Shown here: piece after piece, positions 10,014-19,977 of the stretch
Layout: each line of letters opens with the position of its first letter
Numbering within the stretch: position 1 is the first letter of the stretch
Assembly (NCBI GenBank): GCA_024663395.1
Contig: JANFAH010000015.1
Coordinates: 868,001 to 932,000, forward strand
DNA length: 64,000 bases
Direction of reading: 5' to 3'
DNA from: Pisolithus tinctorius
Lineage: Eukaryota; Basidiomycota; Agaricomycetes; Boletales; Pisolithaceae
Program-made: the position numbers and the translations under genes
Notes under the pieces: generated by a model
The model's input: only the letters and a program-made list of their open reading frames with translations
Told to the model about the DNA's origin: nothing
The model's database searches: none

Positions 10014-10200
10014 TAGTCGCGATGTAGATCCTGATGCAGACAATGAAGACAATGGGCCACTCCTGGTGCCTGAAGATGCTGATGTCGGGAGCCTGCAAGA
10101 AACTCCGTTGAATGCCAAGTCATGTAGGCAGATGAACACCTTGCATGATGTGATTGCAGCACAAATGTGGGACAATTACCATGCTGAGTGTGTGAGATGA
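10014..10200 (+). pseudogene. PIF/Harbinger transposase, C-terminal tail
   Basis: The translation reads DVDPDADNEDNGPLLVPEDA and ends in HDVIAAQMWDNYHAECVR then stop. An acidic linker followed by R/H-D-x-I-A-x-x-M-W is the usual end of Harbinger transposases in Agaricomycetes. It lies immediately upstream of, and convergent with, the Myb-like gene, as expected for one element. It overlaps the first codons of the rvt frame on the opposite strand, so the true rvt boundary is near 10013. Confidence 0.65.
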
Positions 10201-10336
10201 GGTATGCCATAGATGTTTTTTGTTTTACTTTCAATATCTTGTACTTTTGTCACTTGTCCTTGTGAATACATCACCTGCTTTCATTGCATGGTCACACACA
10301 GAACTCGGAATACAGATTTGATGGAGTACAGATACA

Positions 10337-10795
10337 CTATGTATTTCTCACTACACATGCATATTCTGGAACCTGGAAGCTGACTGCCTCAAGCCTCATC
10401 TTCACCCAAATCATTCTCCATGTTGCCAAGACAGTGGCAGCATTCCTGTAACCTGAAATGTAGGTGGGATGTTCTTCAAAAATCATCTGCAAGCACATCT
10501 GGTTCTCCAGTGAAAGGTTCTTCTCCAGTTGGTATATCATTCTACACACTTCATCTAAATCACAACTCTTGCTTGCAGGCTTGAGTGTGGCAAGGGCCTT
10601 GCTAAGTGCCATGTCAGAGGTCTCTTGCATATTGGTCATGAAACCTTTGATCTCCTGCATAGCATCTGCCACAGTGGCCACCTGAGAACACTGCTTCTGA
10701 GAACCAGAGCTTCCTGTGATGCTGGAGGATGTCATGGATGTAGGTTCCAGCTCAGTTGTGGCATCACTCTTGCACTTCCTGCCACAAGATGACAT
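10337..10795 (-). pseudogene. Harbinger Myb/SANT-like protein, C-terminal part
   Basis: A 152-codon open segment beginning MSSCGRKCKSD. It has a Ser/Thr-rich linker, then helices ending in NQMCLQMIFEEHPTYISGYR and a WxxL-type tail, the usual C-terminal layout of the DNA-binding partner encoded by Harbinger elements. The N-terminal half with the Myb-like domain lies at 19978-20933 on the same strand; the LTR element 10808-19977 separates them. The two frames do not join perfectly at the junction, so a small loss probably accompanied the insertion. Confidence 0.65.
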
Positions 10796-10807
10796 ACTAG
10801 ATGATGG

Positions 10808-11289
10808 TGTAGGGAATGAGTTTGAATTCCCTATGAGAAGTTGTCTTGGTCAGAAGAAAATAGGGGTTGGGGGACTTGTGTTTTATTTCTTTTTTTTTTT
10901 GTTTTGTTTTTGTGTTTGTACCACTGGACTTAGTGGTGAGCAGCCATGTTGCTGACTAAGCATGTGTGCTGTGTTCGTGCAAGTTCAGTTTACCAAACAA
11001 GCAATTCATGTCACAGGCCCTCAGCAGTAGGGTGATTTAGTCTCACATTTTGGTGAGCTTTAGAGGTCAGAATTATTACTTTGGGGAGTACCCAAGGGGC
11101 CAGGAGGACTGGCAATAGGTCTAGTATAGCAGGCAGCAAGCAGAGCTAAGTATTCTGTTCTTTTTCGCATTTTTACACTTTTACTACACTTCTTTTCTCC
11201 AGCAAGAACCCCCCTTTTGGGTCGAGCACAAAACTTGCCCATTACTGACAATTTCTATTTCTAGGTTCTATCTATTGCCTATTCCTACA
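10808..11289 (+). repeat. Left LTR of the LARD-like element
   Basis: 482 bp, TGTAGGGAATG to ATTCCTACA, with short inverted ends. Differs from the right LTR at roughly 15-25 sites, largely C/T or G/A. Confidence 0.85.
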
Positions 11290-11542
11290 TCTGGAGCCCA
11301 CTGTGAGGGTGGTTCTGTCCATTTTGGGGAAAGAAGCCACCTTTTTATCACTGCACAAAGTTTTTGCTGGATTAAGTTTGACAAGCTAAGTACTCAGAAT
11401 CTTGATTCTAGTTACAGTCTACACTCAGGAACTCCAGAATTTTCAGAATTATTTTTTTGAGCAGCAAATGTTGAGTGAGCAATGAAGTTGAAGATCCCTT
11501 GAGCCTAGAGGCAAGTCCGAAGGCAAATTAATAGTCGAATTT

Positions 11543-12073
11543 TTGCGAAGGAGCCATGAGAATGCACTGGAAGAACTCAAGGGAATGCCATTGAGGCATT
11601 CAAGGGATGCACCATGGTTCTCAGGGTGTGCATCTGACCTTTTTAGGTATTTTGAAGGGGTTCAAAGTCTTTGTGAGCGTGAGAATTGCTTTGATGACCA
11701 AGAATGGGCAAAATGGGCTTGCTGGTATGCAGGCAGTGAAGTCTCCAAATCATGGTATGATTTTGTCAAGGATCAGCTGAGTTGGCCTGAATTCATGGTG
11801 GTCATCACACGTTTGTATCCTGGGTCCCAGAAACTGGATCAACAGCATTCAAAGAGTGACCTTTACAGCCTTGTTGACAGTCAAGCAAGCAGAAACATTT
11901 GCACAGAGGAGGAACTAATGAACTACAGACTTTATTTCCTAGATTTGGTGACATATCTACGGGTTTTGAAGCAACTTGAGGCTGACGAACTTGAAGACCT
12001 CCATTTGCAAGGTTTCAACAAAGAATTTTGGTGTGAAATCATTTGGAAAATGCGAAGCAATGATCAATGGTGA
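11543..12073 (+). CDS. Retroelement gag (capsid-like) protein
   Basis: About 176 residues. GMPLRHSRDAPWFSG followed by a leading helix, EWAKWACWYAGSEVSKSW, WPEFMVVITRLYPGSQ and a final YRLYFLDLVTYL... segment has the rhythm of basidiomycete Ty3-like gag proteins (F-x-R-Y-F block, then YPG, then an FL.GF.xxxW end). No zinc knuckle follows in frame. It starts about 250 bp after the left LTR on the same strand. The role would be packaging of element RNA. The first Met is uncertain; homology starts around residue 14. Confidence 0.55.
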   Translation: MRRSHENALEELKGMPLRHSRDAPWFSGCASDLFRYFEGVQSLCERENCFDDQEWAKWACWYAGSEVSKSWYDFVKDQLSWPEFMVVITRLYPGSQKLDQQHSKSDLYSLVDSQASRNICTEEELMNYRLYFLDLVTYLRVLKQLEADELEDLHLQGFNKEFWCEIIWKMRSNDQW

Positions 12074-12229
12074 CATTCTGATGAACCATGGCCCATGCAA
12101 CAGGTGACATATGCAGCCACAAGACTACTACACAAAGGGTTTCATTTGGAGCGAGCGTGAACAAGCCCAGGAGACTACTACGAGCCACAAAGTGACCCAG
12201 AATCGAGTTCAGACAAGCAACAACTACCT

Positions 12230-13165
12230 ATGAAGTCTTTTCCAACTATGCCTGCACATGACTCACTGACAACCAATATGCAGGGATCTACAGAGTTGTC
12301 AGGATACATAGCATGCAAGAAAGTACCAAAATTAGTTTCAACAAGTCATGCACAGCCATGCAGCCCACCCAAGAAGACAAACAGTGAGGACCGAAGCCCT
12401 GGCAGGCTCATCAAAGCAGCTGCAGCAACCTGTTTTGAGACAAAAGAGTTTTCTTTGAGTAGGAATGGAATACTGACTACTGAGTTACAGGAAGCAGTAG
12501 AGCTCGAGCGAGTCAAACCAGCATTGGTGGAAGAACCACTCATTACAAAGGTCCCAATTGAATTCAAGGCAACCAACAACACTCAAAGGGGTTCTTTATT
12601 TTGTTCATGTCAAGTTTCTCTGATGGCTACTGGTGTGTTGCTACAGGAGTCCTGTCTAAGAGGTCAAGGCAATGAAAGAAGTGGCCTCAGAGTTCCAGTA
12701 GTTGGCAAAGATACACATCAGTTAACTGATGACCTACTCGTATCAAAGGTACCACTTGAATTTGAAACAGAAGGACTCAAAGGACATGTGAAATCTACAA
12801 GAGTTGAAGGCAAAGCACTTGAAGTGCTTGTGCATGGTCTCAAGGCAGATAAGTCACTATATGAAGGGAATATTGACTCATACAGGATGCTACAAAATAT
12901 GGAATATGCGAAGAAGAAGGTTATTGTGAAGAAGATCAAGATTGAGAAGCCATTGAGGCTTGTCGCACAAAGGAAGCCACTGGAAGAATTTTTGCCAGTC
13001 GAAATGTTGAAGCACACAGCGAGGATAGACAACCTCGCACTCGAAATATTCCACAACCATGCGGTGCCAGCAATATATATTTTATTCAGGAATTCGTCAA
13101 GGGAATTGATGTGTGCACTTAGTATTTGTCAAGTCTGGGCCTACTCTGACCAACTCCGACGCTAA
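12230..13165 (+). CDS. Second LARD open frame, unrecognised
   Basis: A 311-residue open frame downstream of gag. It repeats the phrase EEPLITKVPIEFKATN / DDLLVSKVPLEFETEG about 70 residues apart, then has a basic stretch KKKVIVKKIKIEKPLR. No RT, protease or integrase motif is visible. It may be a decayed gag-pol linker or a Lys-rich RNA-binding protein. The last 13 codons lie within the solo LTR that begins at 13127, so the natural C-terminus has been replaced. Confidence 0.4.
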   Translation: MKSFPTMPAHDSLTTNMQGSTELSGYIACKKVPKLVSTSHAQPCSPPKKTNSEDRSPGRLIKAAAATCFETKEFSLSRNGILTTELQEAVELERVKPALVEEPLITKVPIEFKATNNTQRGSLFCSCQVSLMATGVLLQESCLRGQGNERSGLRVPVVGKDTHQLTDDLLVSKVPLEFETEGLKGHVKSTRVEGKALEVLVHGLKADKSLYEGNIDSYRMLQNMEYAKKKVIVKKIKIEKPLRLVAQRKPLEEFLPVEMLKHTARIDNLALEIFHNHAVPAIYILFRNSSRELMCALSICQVWAYSDQLRR

Positions 13166-13840
13166 ACAAGGTCTAGGGGAGGGTCTGGAAGCAAGTCCGA
13201 CACACAGGAACAGAACTCCAACTAGCGGAGTGTCGGCAGGAATGAAGACCGCCAAGACAAAGGCGGAGCGGAGTGAGGGCATCGGGTTTAGCTCGTGCAC
13301 TACCCCCTTGCACGATCTCAGCCCTTGTATTTCAGAGGGAGAGTACAGACAGAGAGTCGGAGATAACTCCGACAGGCAGAAGACAGAATCAGAGGGAGTA
13401 GGAACTAAGTTGATATTCGTACTGAAGAACAGCGGAGTACAGTACATGCTTTTATACTGCTACAGAGGTACAGTAACCGGAACTGGAACTGACATACAGA
13501 GACTCATAAATTTTCAAGTAAAACTTCCTGGACGACAAATGAAGGGTAGATGGAGGACATACGAATGGGTAACACAGAACATCTAGAAAAGGAAATAGTC
13601 CAGATGCTGGACCATGCGGTGAGCGCGCTGCGGAGTACCTGACTGTGAAGGTAGTCACATGACCCCTCAGAGAACAGACCGCTCAGTCCGGTAGGAGAGA
13701 AACACAAGTCCGACAACAGTCAGAGCGGAGATGGTTCGTAGACGATAGAAGGTGGGCGGAGTTGGTGCGGAGTGAGCGAATGACCGGCGGAGAAGGTTGC
13801 GGAGTGAGTAAAGACCTATGATGAACGCATGGTTATGACA
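13127..13840 (-). repeat. Solo LTR Z, copy 1
   Basis: 714 bp, reading TGTCATAACC to ACTTGACA on the minus strand, flanked by a perfect GTATT duplication (13122-13126 and 13841-13845). A second copy lies in the opposite orientation at 33052-33765. CpG is retained at many sites, so this is a fairly recent insertion. Confidence 0.9.
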
Positions 13841-13899
13841 GTATTAGGACTTGTACAGAAAGTCCCACAAGGTTGACTAAGCAAAGTCATGTGATCACT

Positions 13900-16800
13900 C
13901 TGCACATTGTGGCTGCATGCACTCAAGTAATACTACATACTGATGAGACTAGTGCTACAGGACGACTATGCAAGGTCACTGCAATTGCAGGATATGAAGA
14001 ATGGGGTGACCAACATACCATATGGAAGTTACCATGACTACGAGCAATGGTGACCACAACAAGGGCGAAAATGGCAGTGGATAGCATGATAGTGATGACA
14101 ACAACAACTGGACTGTGCACAGATCGAAGGCTGTACAAGATTGAGTGTGCCATTCAATGGGAGTGAGACATGGCAAGACAATAAGGGATACTGAGCTCGA
14201 TGGCTCACCAGTTTGTTTTGATTCTGAGACACTTTACTTACATCTATTCTACACTAGAGAAAGCCAGTACACGTGACAAAGAGTGACTGATGCCCAGGTG
14301 ATTGCAATACAAGGCACAATCAGCATGGATACTGAGCACTATGGCTCAAGGGTCTGTTTTGCTTTCATGGTGTTTTACTTACAGCATTTCTATTCTAGGG
14401 AAAATGAATATCTATGATGAACAGTGGTTGCAGTTCAAGAATCCATGATGAATGATGAATGAAGATTGCACAGAGATCATACGAGGCATGGTGGAGACAA
14501 CCATGGAGTGCAATGGCTTGAGGTTTTATTTTGATCTCATAGCATTTTACTTACAACTATCCTACTCTAGGAAGAGTGAGAGATACCTATGATGCAGCAC
14601 AATCATGGCATGAGGTTCTACAAAAGACCATGGACAAAAGACACTCAGACATACCACGAAACAAGTGTGACAACTATGTTTTGGTCTACAACAACGACTG
14701 TCGAGGATACGAGAGCAAGCATGACATGAGGGAGCCATCAGGATCACACAGAACGAGCTCAACAGCTCGACTTTTCATTTTTACTTCAGGACATTGTACT
14801 CACACAGGCTTTACCCTAGGGAAGGTAGCTATCTACAACAAACAGTGACTGCGGTACAAAGAGGAACATTGACAATGATGCTCAGCACAGATCGAGGGCC
14901 ACATGAGGCTAGAACAGCGATTCAATGGGAACAAGGCATGATGAGTGTGGGTACTGGGCTCGATGGCCCAAGGTTCTCTTTTGGTTCCATAGTGTTTTAC
15001 TTACAGATACTCTATTCTAGGGGAAATGGCTATATTCGACGAAGAGCGACTGACATCTGGATGATTGCAATACAAGGAACAAAGACAATGATTAGACTTG
15101 GCATGGATCAATGGCCACACAAGAGTGGAAGAGCTGTTCAATGGAAACAGAGCACGAGAAGTGCAGATATTGAGCATTATGGCTCAAGAGCATGAGCAAC
15201 GACAACAAGAGAGACAGCAATGTCAACAACATTCGACACAGACTGAAGGCTGTATGAGACAAGAACGACCATCCAAAGGAAATGATGCATGGTGGAGACT
15301 ACTGGGCTCAAATGCTCCAGGTTCTGTTTTAGTTCTAGGATATATTACTTACATCTTTGTTATTCTAGGGGAGCCAACTATCTACAATGAAAAGCAATCG
15401 CAATTCAAGATTCTAAGACAAGCTATGAACGAAGCTCACCCGGAAGTATGGCAAGAGCAACTGCGACAACCATGGTGACAACTACAGTGACAACAACAAC
15501 AACAACAACATTACTTGGAGCAGATCAACAGCCATACAAGATAGGAGATGCTGTTCAATGGAAATGGGGTGTGACAAGTGCAGGTTCTGGGCTCGACAGC
15601 CCAAGGTTTTGCTTTGATCCCATAATGTCTTACTCACAACTACTCTATTCTAGGAAAAATGGATGTACGAGACAACATCCAAGCTACATCCAAGCAACCG
15701 CAATATGAGGGACTATGATGATCTATGAGGAAACACAGCAGACCAAAGGCTCAAAGGAAAATGACTGTACACAATGACATGTGAGTGAAATCCAGATGGT
15801 CACAATACAAGAAATGACTATGATGGTGCTCAGAGAGGATTGAGGGCCGCATGAAGAGAAAATGGCCATACAGTGGGGACAAGGCACAAGGAGTACAGAT
15901 GTTGAGCATGACAGCTCGAGGGTTCAGTTTGGTTTTGGAATGATTTACTTACATCTACTCTATTCTAGGGAGAATGGATGCACATGACAAAGGGCAAGTG
16001 ATAGCCACACAAACACAATACCAATATCTACAGTTATGTACAAGCGAGCTGGGCATGAGCTCGAACTGCAGTTTACTCACCATGTGTCATGATCACTTGC
16101 TGCACTCAAGAAACACACCAATGATAAGGCCTTGCGAGAGTCCATAGAAGAGGAATTCCAAGCAAATTCAGCTGCCAGGGCAGAACTACTTTCCTGGCTG
16201 CATCCAGATGTGTCTATGCTCTTAGAGTCCTACAGCTCAAGTCTCTTTTTTTGTTTTGTGACTTTTTACTTATGGATACATTGTTCTAGAGTAGATGATA
16301 GTTCGGAAGAAAGAACACATCGACTTACAGAGTGACAAGTACAGCGACCACTCACAACACTCAGGAAGCACATCAATACTACAAGTTACTACTGTTTTCA
16401 CCAAAGCTACCCCTGTTACAAGGCAAAGTCAATGGAGCCATCCATCTGTGGAGATGCATTCGCATGCTCAAAGTGCAATGACCCCAGTTTTTATTTAAGT
16501 TGCACCACTTCTTGCTTACAGGAACACTGTTCTGGAGTAGATGACGGTTCAGAGGACAAGACACAGCAAGTTACAGAAGGACAAGTGCAACAAATATGGT
16601 TCAACCTACAACAGCGAGTTTCGAAGTCACAGCAAGATGCGCAGCATGTGAGTGGTTTCAAGATCAGGCCAATTGGGCTCAAAGGCCCAGAGTTTAGTCT
16701 TTCTGTTCAAGCGCTTTACTTACAGCTACTTCATCTTAGGGAATACAGGCATCTACAAGGTATTGAAGAATCTACAGCTAACTACAAACAAAGTATGACA

Positions 16801-18260
16801 AGACAATTGCAAAGACTGTGGGAATACAGGTGTTCACAAGATGTTGATGGAACATTGAACTACAAAAGACCTACAGTATGAAGGCTCACATCAAGACCAA
16901 TGACTGTCCCCCTTCAAGAAGAAGATGCCTACCTTAGCAACAATTGAAGTGGTTTCATGGGGTAACATATTGTTGAACAGTTGGCGAAGGGAGACACCAT
17001 CTCCATGTTGGATATTGTGCAGAGACATCATGATGTCCCGTTTTATTTGGGGGACATTGCAGATGAATGGGATGTGTTGGATATATTGGACAATTTGGGC
17101 ATTATATATATTGTATGGAATACCTTACTACAGCAAGGCACGAAAGACCCCTCTGTCTATGCCAAGGCCAATAGCAAAGCCACCCAAACCATCATCGATG
17201 CAGCTATCACAGCTGGCATCCATAGGCTCATCTGCATGAGTCCTGCAAGCATCATATTTATTGGCACTGACATCATGAATGTCAATGAGTGAGTACCCTA
17301 TCCAAAGAAACCGTTCAATGCATATAATCCTACCTCTTACTCTTCTACCACATCGAGCAGACCCAAACTAGACTTCGAGAGTGCAGCAGTGAGGCTCAAC
17401 GAGTCCTTACACTGTGCTCTCCCTCCCATATGTGCCACAAGTGAATGTCACTGCATGATACATGGCTCCATGTGGACACTCAGTCCCTATGTCACAACTG
17501 CACCCAACACCAAATCCATTCTATCTGCATTCAACACCCCATTCAACCCACACAAAGTCAAGTGCCCTGTTGCCCATTCTCGAGTCGAGGGGAAGGGATC
17601 TTTGTCACAAACAGAACCATTGTATGTCCTGGACCTTACAGGAGTATGCAGTGACTATGAGTGAGGGCTGTTGAGTTTGGAGGTACAAAGTACATCTGAA
17701 CAACTATGGGGAGCATCAATGGCGCAAGTAACAGGACAGCAAATTGTCACTGAATGATGGTCATTCGAAGCAACAGAGAGTGCTCGATGGAGGAGGGGCT
17801 TAGGGAATTCATGTGCTGAGCTTGACAGCTCGCTTTTTCTCTTTTGTTGTGTGCTATATTACTCACAGTGATGTTACTATAGGGAAATCCAGTATCTGTG
17901 ATGGACTGAAGAATTGGAGCTACATGAAACAAATCAACAGTGTTATTATGAATGGGGCAAATGGGTTAGGCAAAGTGGGAAGGTGAGAGTTAGGAGCATA
18001 GAAGTGGTTTGAAGAGAGTCAGGATGGACTTGCCATCCATTGAAGCCACCTGGTGGTGGGGGTTGGGCAGTCATACAACAACACAAGATCTCATGAAGAA
18101 CCCTGGGCAACATCATGAAGATCGAGTTAAGGTGACAGCAACCATCACAAAGAAGTACAGCAATGCAAGCTCAAAACAATGTGGAGTCACTCCAAGGGCC
18201 CAAGCGCCCTTTGTTCCCCTTCATTTTTGCAATGGTTTACTCATGGCTACATTATTCTAG
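13900..18260 (+). repeat. Series of diverged 150-250 bp units with a conserved hairpin and intron-like 3-prime end
   Basis: At least ten units share a 5-bp stem with a 6-nt loop (for example 14192-14207, 14333-14348, 14754-14769, 14955-14970, 15171-15186, 15588-15603, 15903-15918, 16674-16689, 17817-17832, 18195-18210), then a T-rich run, TTTACTTACA and TATTCTAGGG. Stem pairs covary: the outer pair is T-A, C-G, A-T or T-G, and the third pair is A-T or G-C. Further diverged units occur near 14505, 15303, 16225 and 16500. The stretch after the stem looks like a fungal branch site plus 3-prime splice site. No sustained protein frame crosses the units. Confidence 0.75.
16925..17340 (+). pseudogene. 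Captured ERG26-like 3-beta-hydroxysteroid dehydrogenase fragment
   Basis: The frame holds SGFMG-HIVEQLAKGD (the GxxGFLGxxIV nucleotide-binding turn, with stops replacing two residues), SMLDIVQRHHDVPFYLGDIA, a degenerate WNTLLQQGTKDPSVYAK, TQTIIDAAITAGIHRLICMS and IFIGTDIMNVNE, then VPYPKKPFNAYN after a TGA. This is the N-terminal 120 or so residues of sterol-4-alpha-carboxylate 3-dehydrogenase, an ergosterol-pathway NAD(P) enzyme. The dinucleotide-binding Gly pattern is damaged and the catalytic YxxxK region is not seen, so it is non-functional. It lies between hairpin units inside the LTR element, implying capture of host coding sequence. Confidence 0.7.
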
Positions 18261-19495
18261 GTTATGCGAAGATCTACAAAGCAGGGATAAGGTTTCAAGT
18301 CCCCTTAATGCGGTAGTGTTGGCCCTCAGCACAGAAGGGCACAGTGCGAGTTCACAAGCAAAGTGCGAAGACCTAATGATGAAACTCAGGAAAGGGAATT
18401 GTGAAGTCCAGGTGCCCCATTTAGTTTTTATTCAAACACTATCTACTGCAACTACAGGTACCGTAGCACAAAGGAAAAGGCAGTCAATAGGGATGGTCAG
18501 CTTGAGGCCATCTGTCAGCTCTTATCACCAAGACTCCATCCACCCAATTGTGAGGTGGAAGACTGGCATTCAAGATCAAAAGAAGTCAGCACCTACACCT
18601 GTCAGGGTCAAAGACCTATCTTCAAAGCAGGTTCAAGGGTTTACAGACCTAAGTTGACAGCCTTTATTATAATTCAAACATGTGCTACTTTGAGATGTTT
18701 TGTTTCTAGCAGTGAACAAGTAGTAAACAAAGATGGGCAACTCAAAGTCACTCAGCGACACTTAGTGCAAGGGCTTCGGCCACTGGATGGGGTACCAGAC
18801 AGGGTATGGGAAGTCAAAAAGAGTCAAGGGTACGAGAATGAGAAGGGTGGCATAGAGAAAGCCCTGGTGAGTGTATCATATATAGATTCCTTAATGCGAG
18901 TTTTTGCTTCATGCAACATCACTCAACCGAGTTGCACTAGTCCTTGGGTGATTCTACTCACCCTGAGTTATGATTTTGAGTTCCATTGTTTTTCTTGGTG
19001 CTAAGTTGTCTTAAGGATGAGCAATCATCGAGAGCACATGCATATAAGGATAGTAAATACACCACTGAATGGGAGTCTTTTTTCTTTAGGTACACATATG
19101 TATTCAAGGTGCTTCATAGAGGGCTGAAAACTGTGCCTTGAAGAGCTGCTGCTGCTTTCGAGGGACTTAGGGGCTGTGGAGTGGTTGAGGGCTGAAGGGG
19201 TCATCTGCAAGGAGGGTGAGAAGTTTTGAGGGCAGAGAGGGTTGTGCTGCGAGGCCAGGAGTGGGTCTTGGGAGAGAAGGGAGTTGTGTTCAAGTCACGA
19301 GAAGGTTAGAGGGCGAAGAAGGGGGTCATGTTTGAGTAGTGCAACACTAGAGGGGCAAGGTGCCATGTTCAAAGTTCAAGGGAGTTCAAGGGTGAGGATA
19401 TGTGGCAAGGTCAAGGGAAGCAGATGTGAGGGTGAGGATGTTCATGCAAGGGGGAGAGCGACTGAGGATGGTTGAGTTCTAAACCACCCCTTGGA
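18260..19495. other. Non-coding LARD interior with purine-rich tract before the 3-prime LTR
   Basis: 18260-19000 has short interrupted frames without recognisable domains. 19180-19480 is strongly G/A-rich on the plus strand (repeated GAGGG, AAGGG and TTCAAGG), ending TCTAAACCACCCC just before the LTR. The position fits a polypurine priming zone, but the exact tract cannot be fixed. Confidence 0.45.
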
Positions 19496-19977
19496 TGTAG
19501 GGAATGAGTTCAAATTCCCTATGAGAAGTTGTCTTGGTCAGAAGAAAATAGGGGTTGGGGGACTTGTGTTTTATTTCTTGTTTTTTTTGTCTTGTTTTTG
19601 TGTTTGTACAACTGGACTTAGTGGCGAGTAGCCATGTTGCTGACTAAGCACATGTACTGTGTTCGTGTGAGTTCAGTTTACCATACAAGCGATTCATGTC
19701 ACAGGCCCTCAGCAGTAGGGTGATTTAGTCTCGCATTTTGGCAAGTTTTAGAGGTCAGAATTATTACTTTGGGGAGTACCCAAAGGGCCAGGAGGACTGG
19801 CAATAGGTCTAGTATAGCAGGCAGCAAGCAGAGCTAAGTACTCTGTTCTTTTTCGCATTTTTACACTTTTACTACACTTCTTTTCTCCAGCAAGAACCCC
19901 CCTTTTGGGTCAAGCACAAAACTCGCCCATTACTGACAATTTCTATTTCTAGGTTCTATCTATTGCCTATTCCTACA
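19496..19977 (+). repeat. Right LTR of the LARD-like element
   Basis: 482 bp, same ends and length as 10808-11289. Ends TTCCTACA at 19977, directly against the Harbinger Myb-like gene. Confidence 0.85.

Larger units (their letters stand above)
1947..10098 (-). pseudogene. rvt: rvt-type (Penelope-related) reverse transcriptase pseudogene, split by a transposon
   Basis: On the minus strand one frame runs 10098 to 7187 and resumes 2491 to 1947 once the element 2492-7186 and one CATACCC duplicate are removed. Order of landmarks: N-terminal helical/Lys-rich region; TYPDWLVDIPP block; FYGIPKIHKKPVKM with IAPCHS; the motif-A position reading GNIVAYYPNI; GIAMGVAASPNVANLY; the YxDD position reading FIDN; then RKPNNHLE and RGYPARIVKTWVKK. 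PKIHK and RGYP motifs are shared with Penelope-like elements; the long N-terminus, lack of an endonuclease and the C-terminal segment resemble cellular rvt genes known in fungi. Stops in the frame (near 7530, 7490 and 2367) are TGA where CGA fits. Both catalytic Asp positions read Asn. A 46-bp intron-like stretch (9357-9402, GTAAGA..TTTAG) opens a Lys/Gly-rich alternative frame and may be real if one base was lost near 9160. Inactive copy; rvt versus Penelope assignment needs a tree. Confidence 0.75.
10808..19977 (+). mobile_element. Non-autonomous LTR retroelement (LARD-like)
   Basis: Direct repeats 10808-11289 and 19496-19977 are both 482 bp, start TGTAGGG and end TTCCTACA, and differ mainly by transitions. 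The right copy follows a purine-rich tract (19200-19480). Only a gag and a second open frame (11543-13165) are seen; no RT, RNase H or integrase. The interior also holds a solo LTR, hairpin-bearing repeats and an ERG26-like fragment. Flanking pentamers (GATGG left, ACGAA right) do not match, although GATGG occurs 7 bp further right, so the target duplication is unresolved. Confidence 0.75.

Noticed and set aside
16925..17340. Functional sterol dehydrogenase gene
   Set aside because: Stops in the nucleotide-binding turn, no YxxxK region and no C-terminal half.
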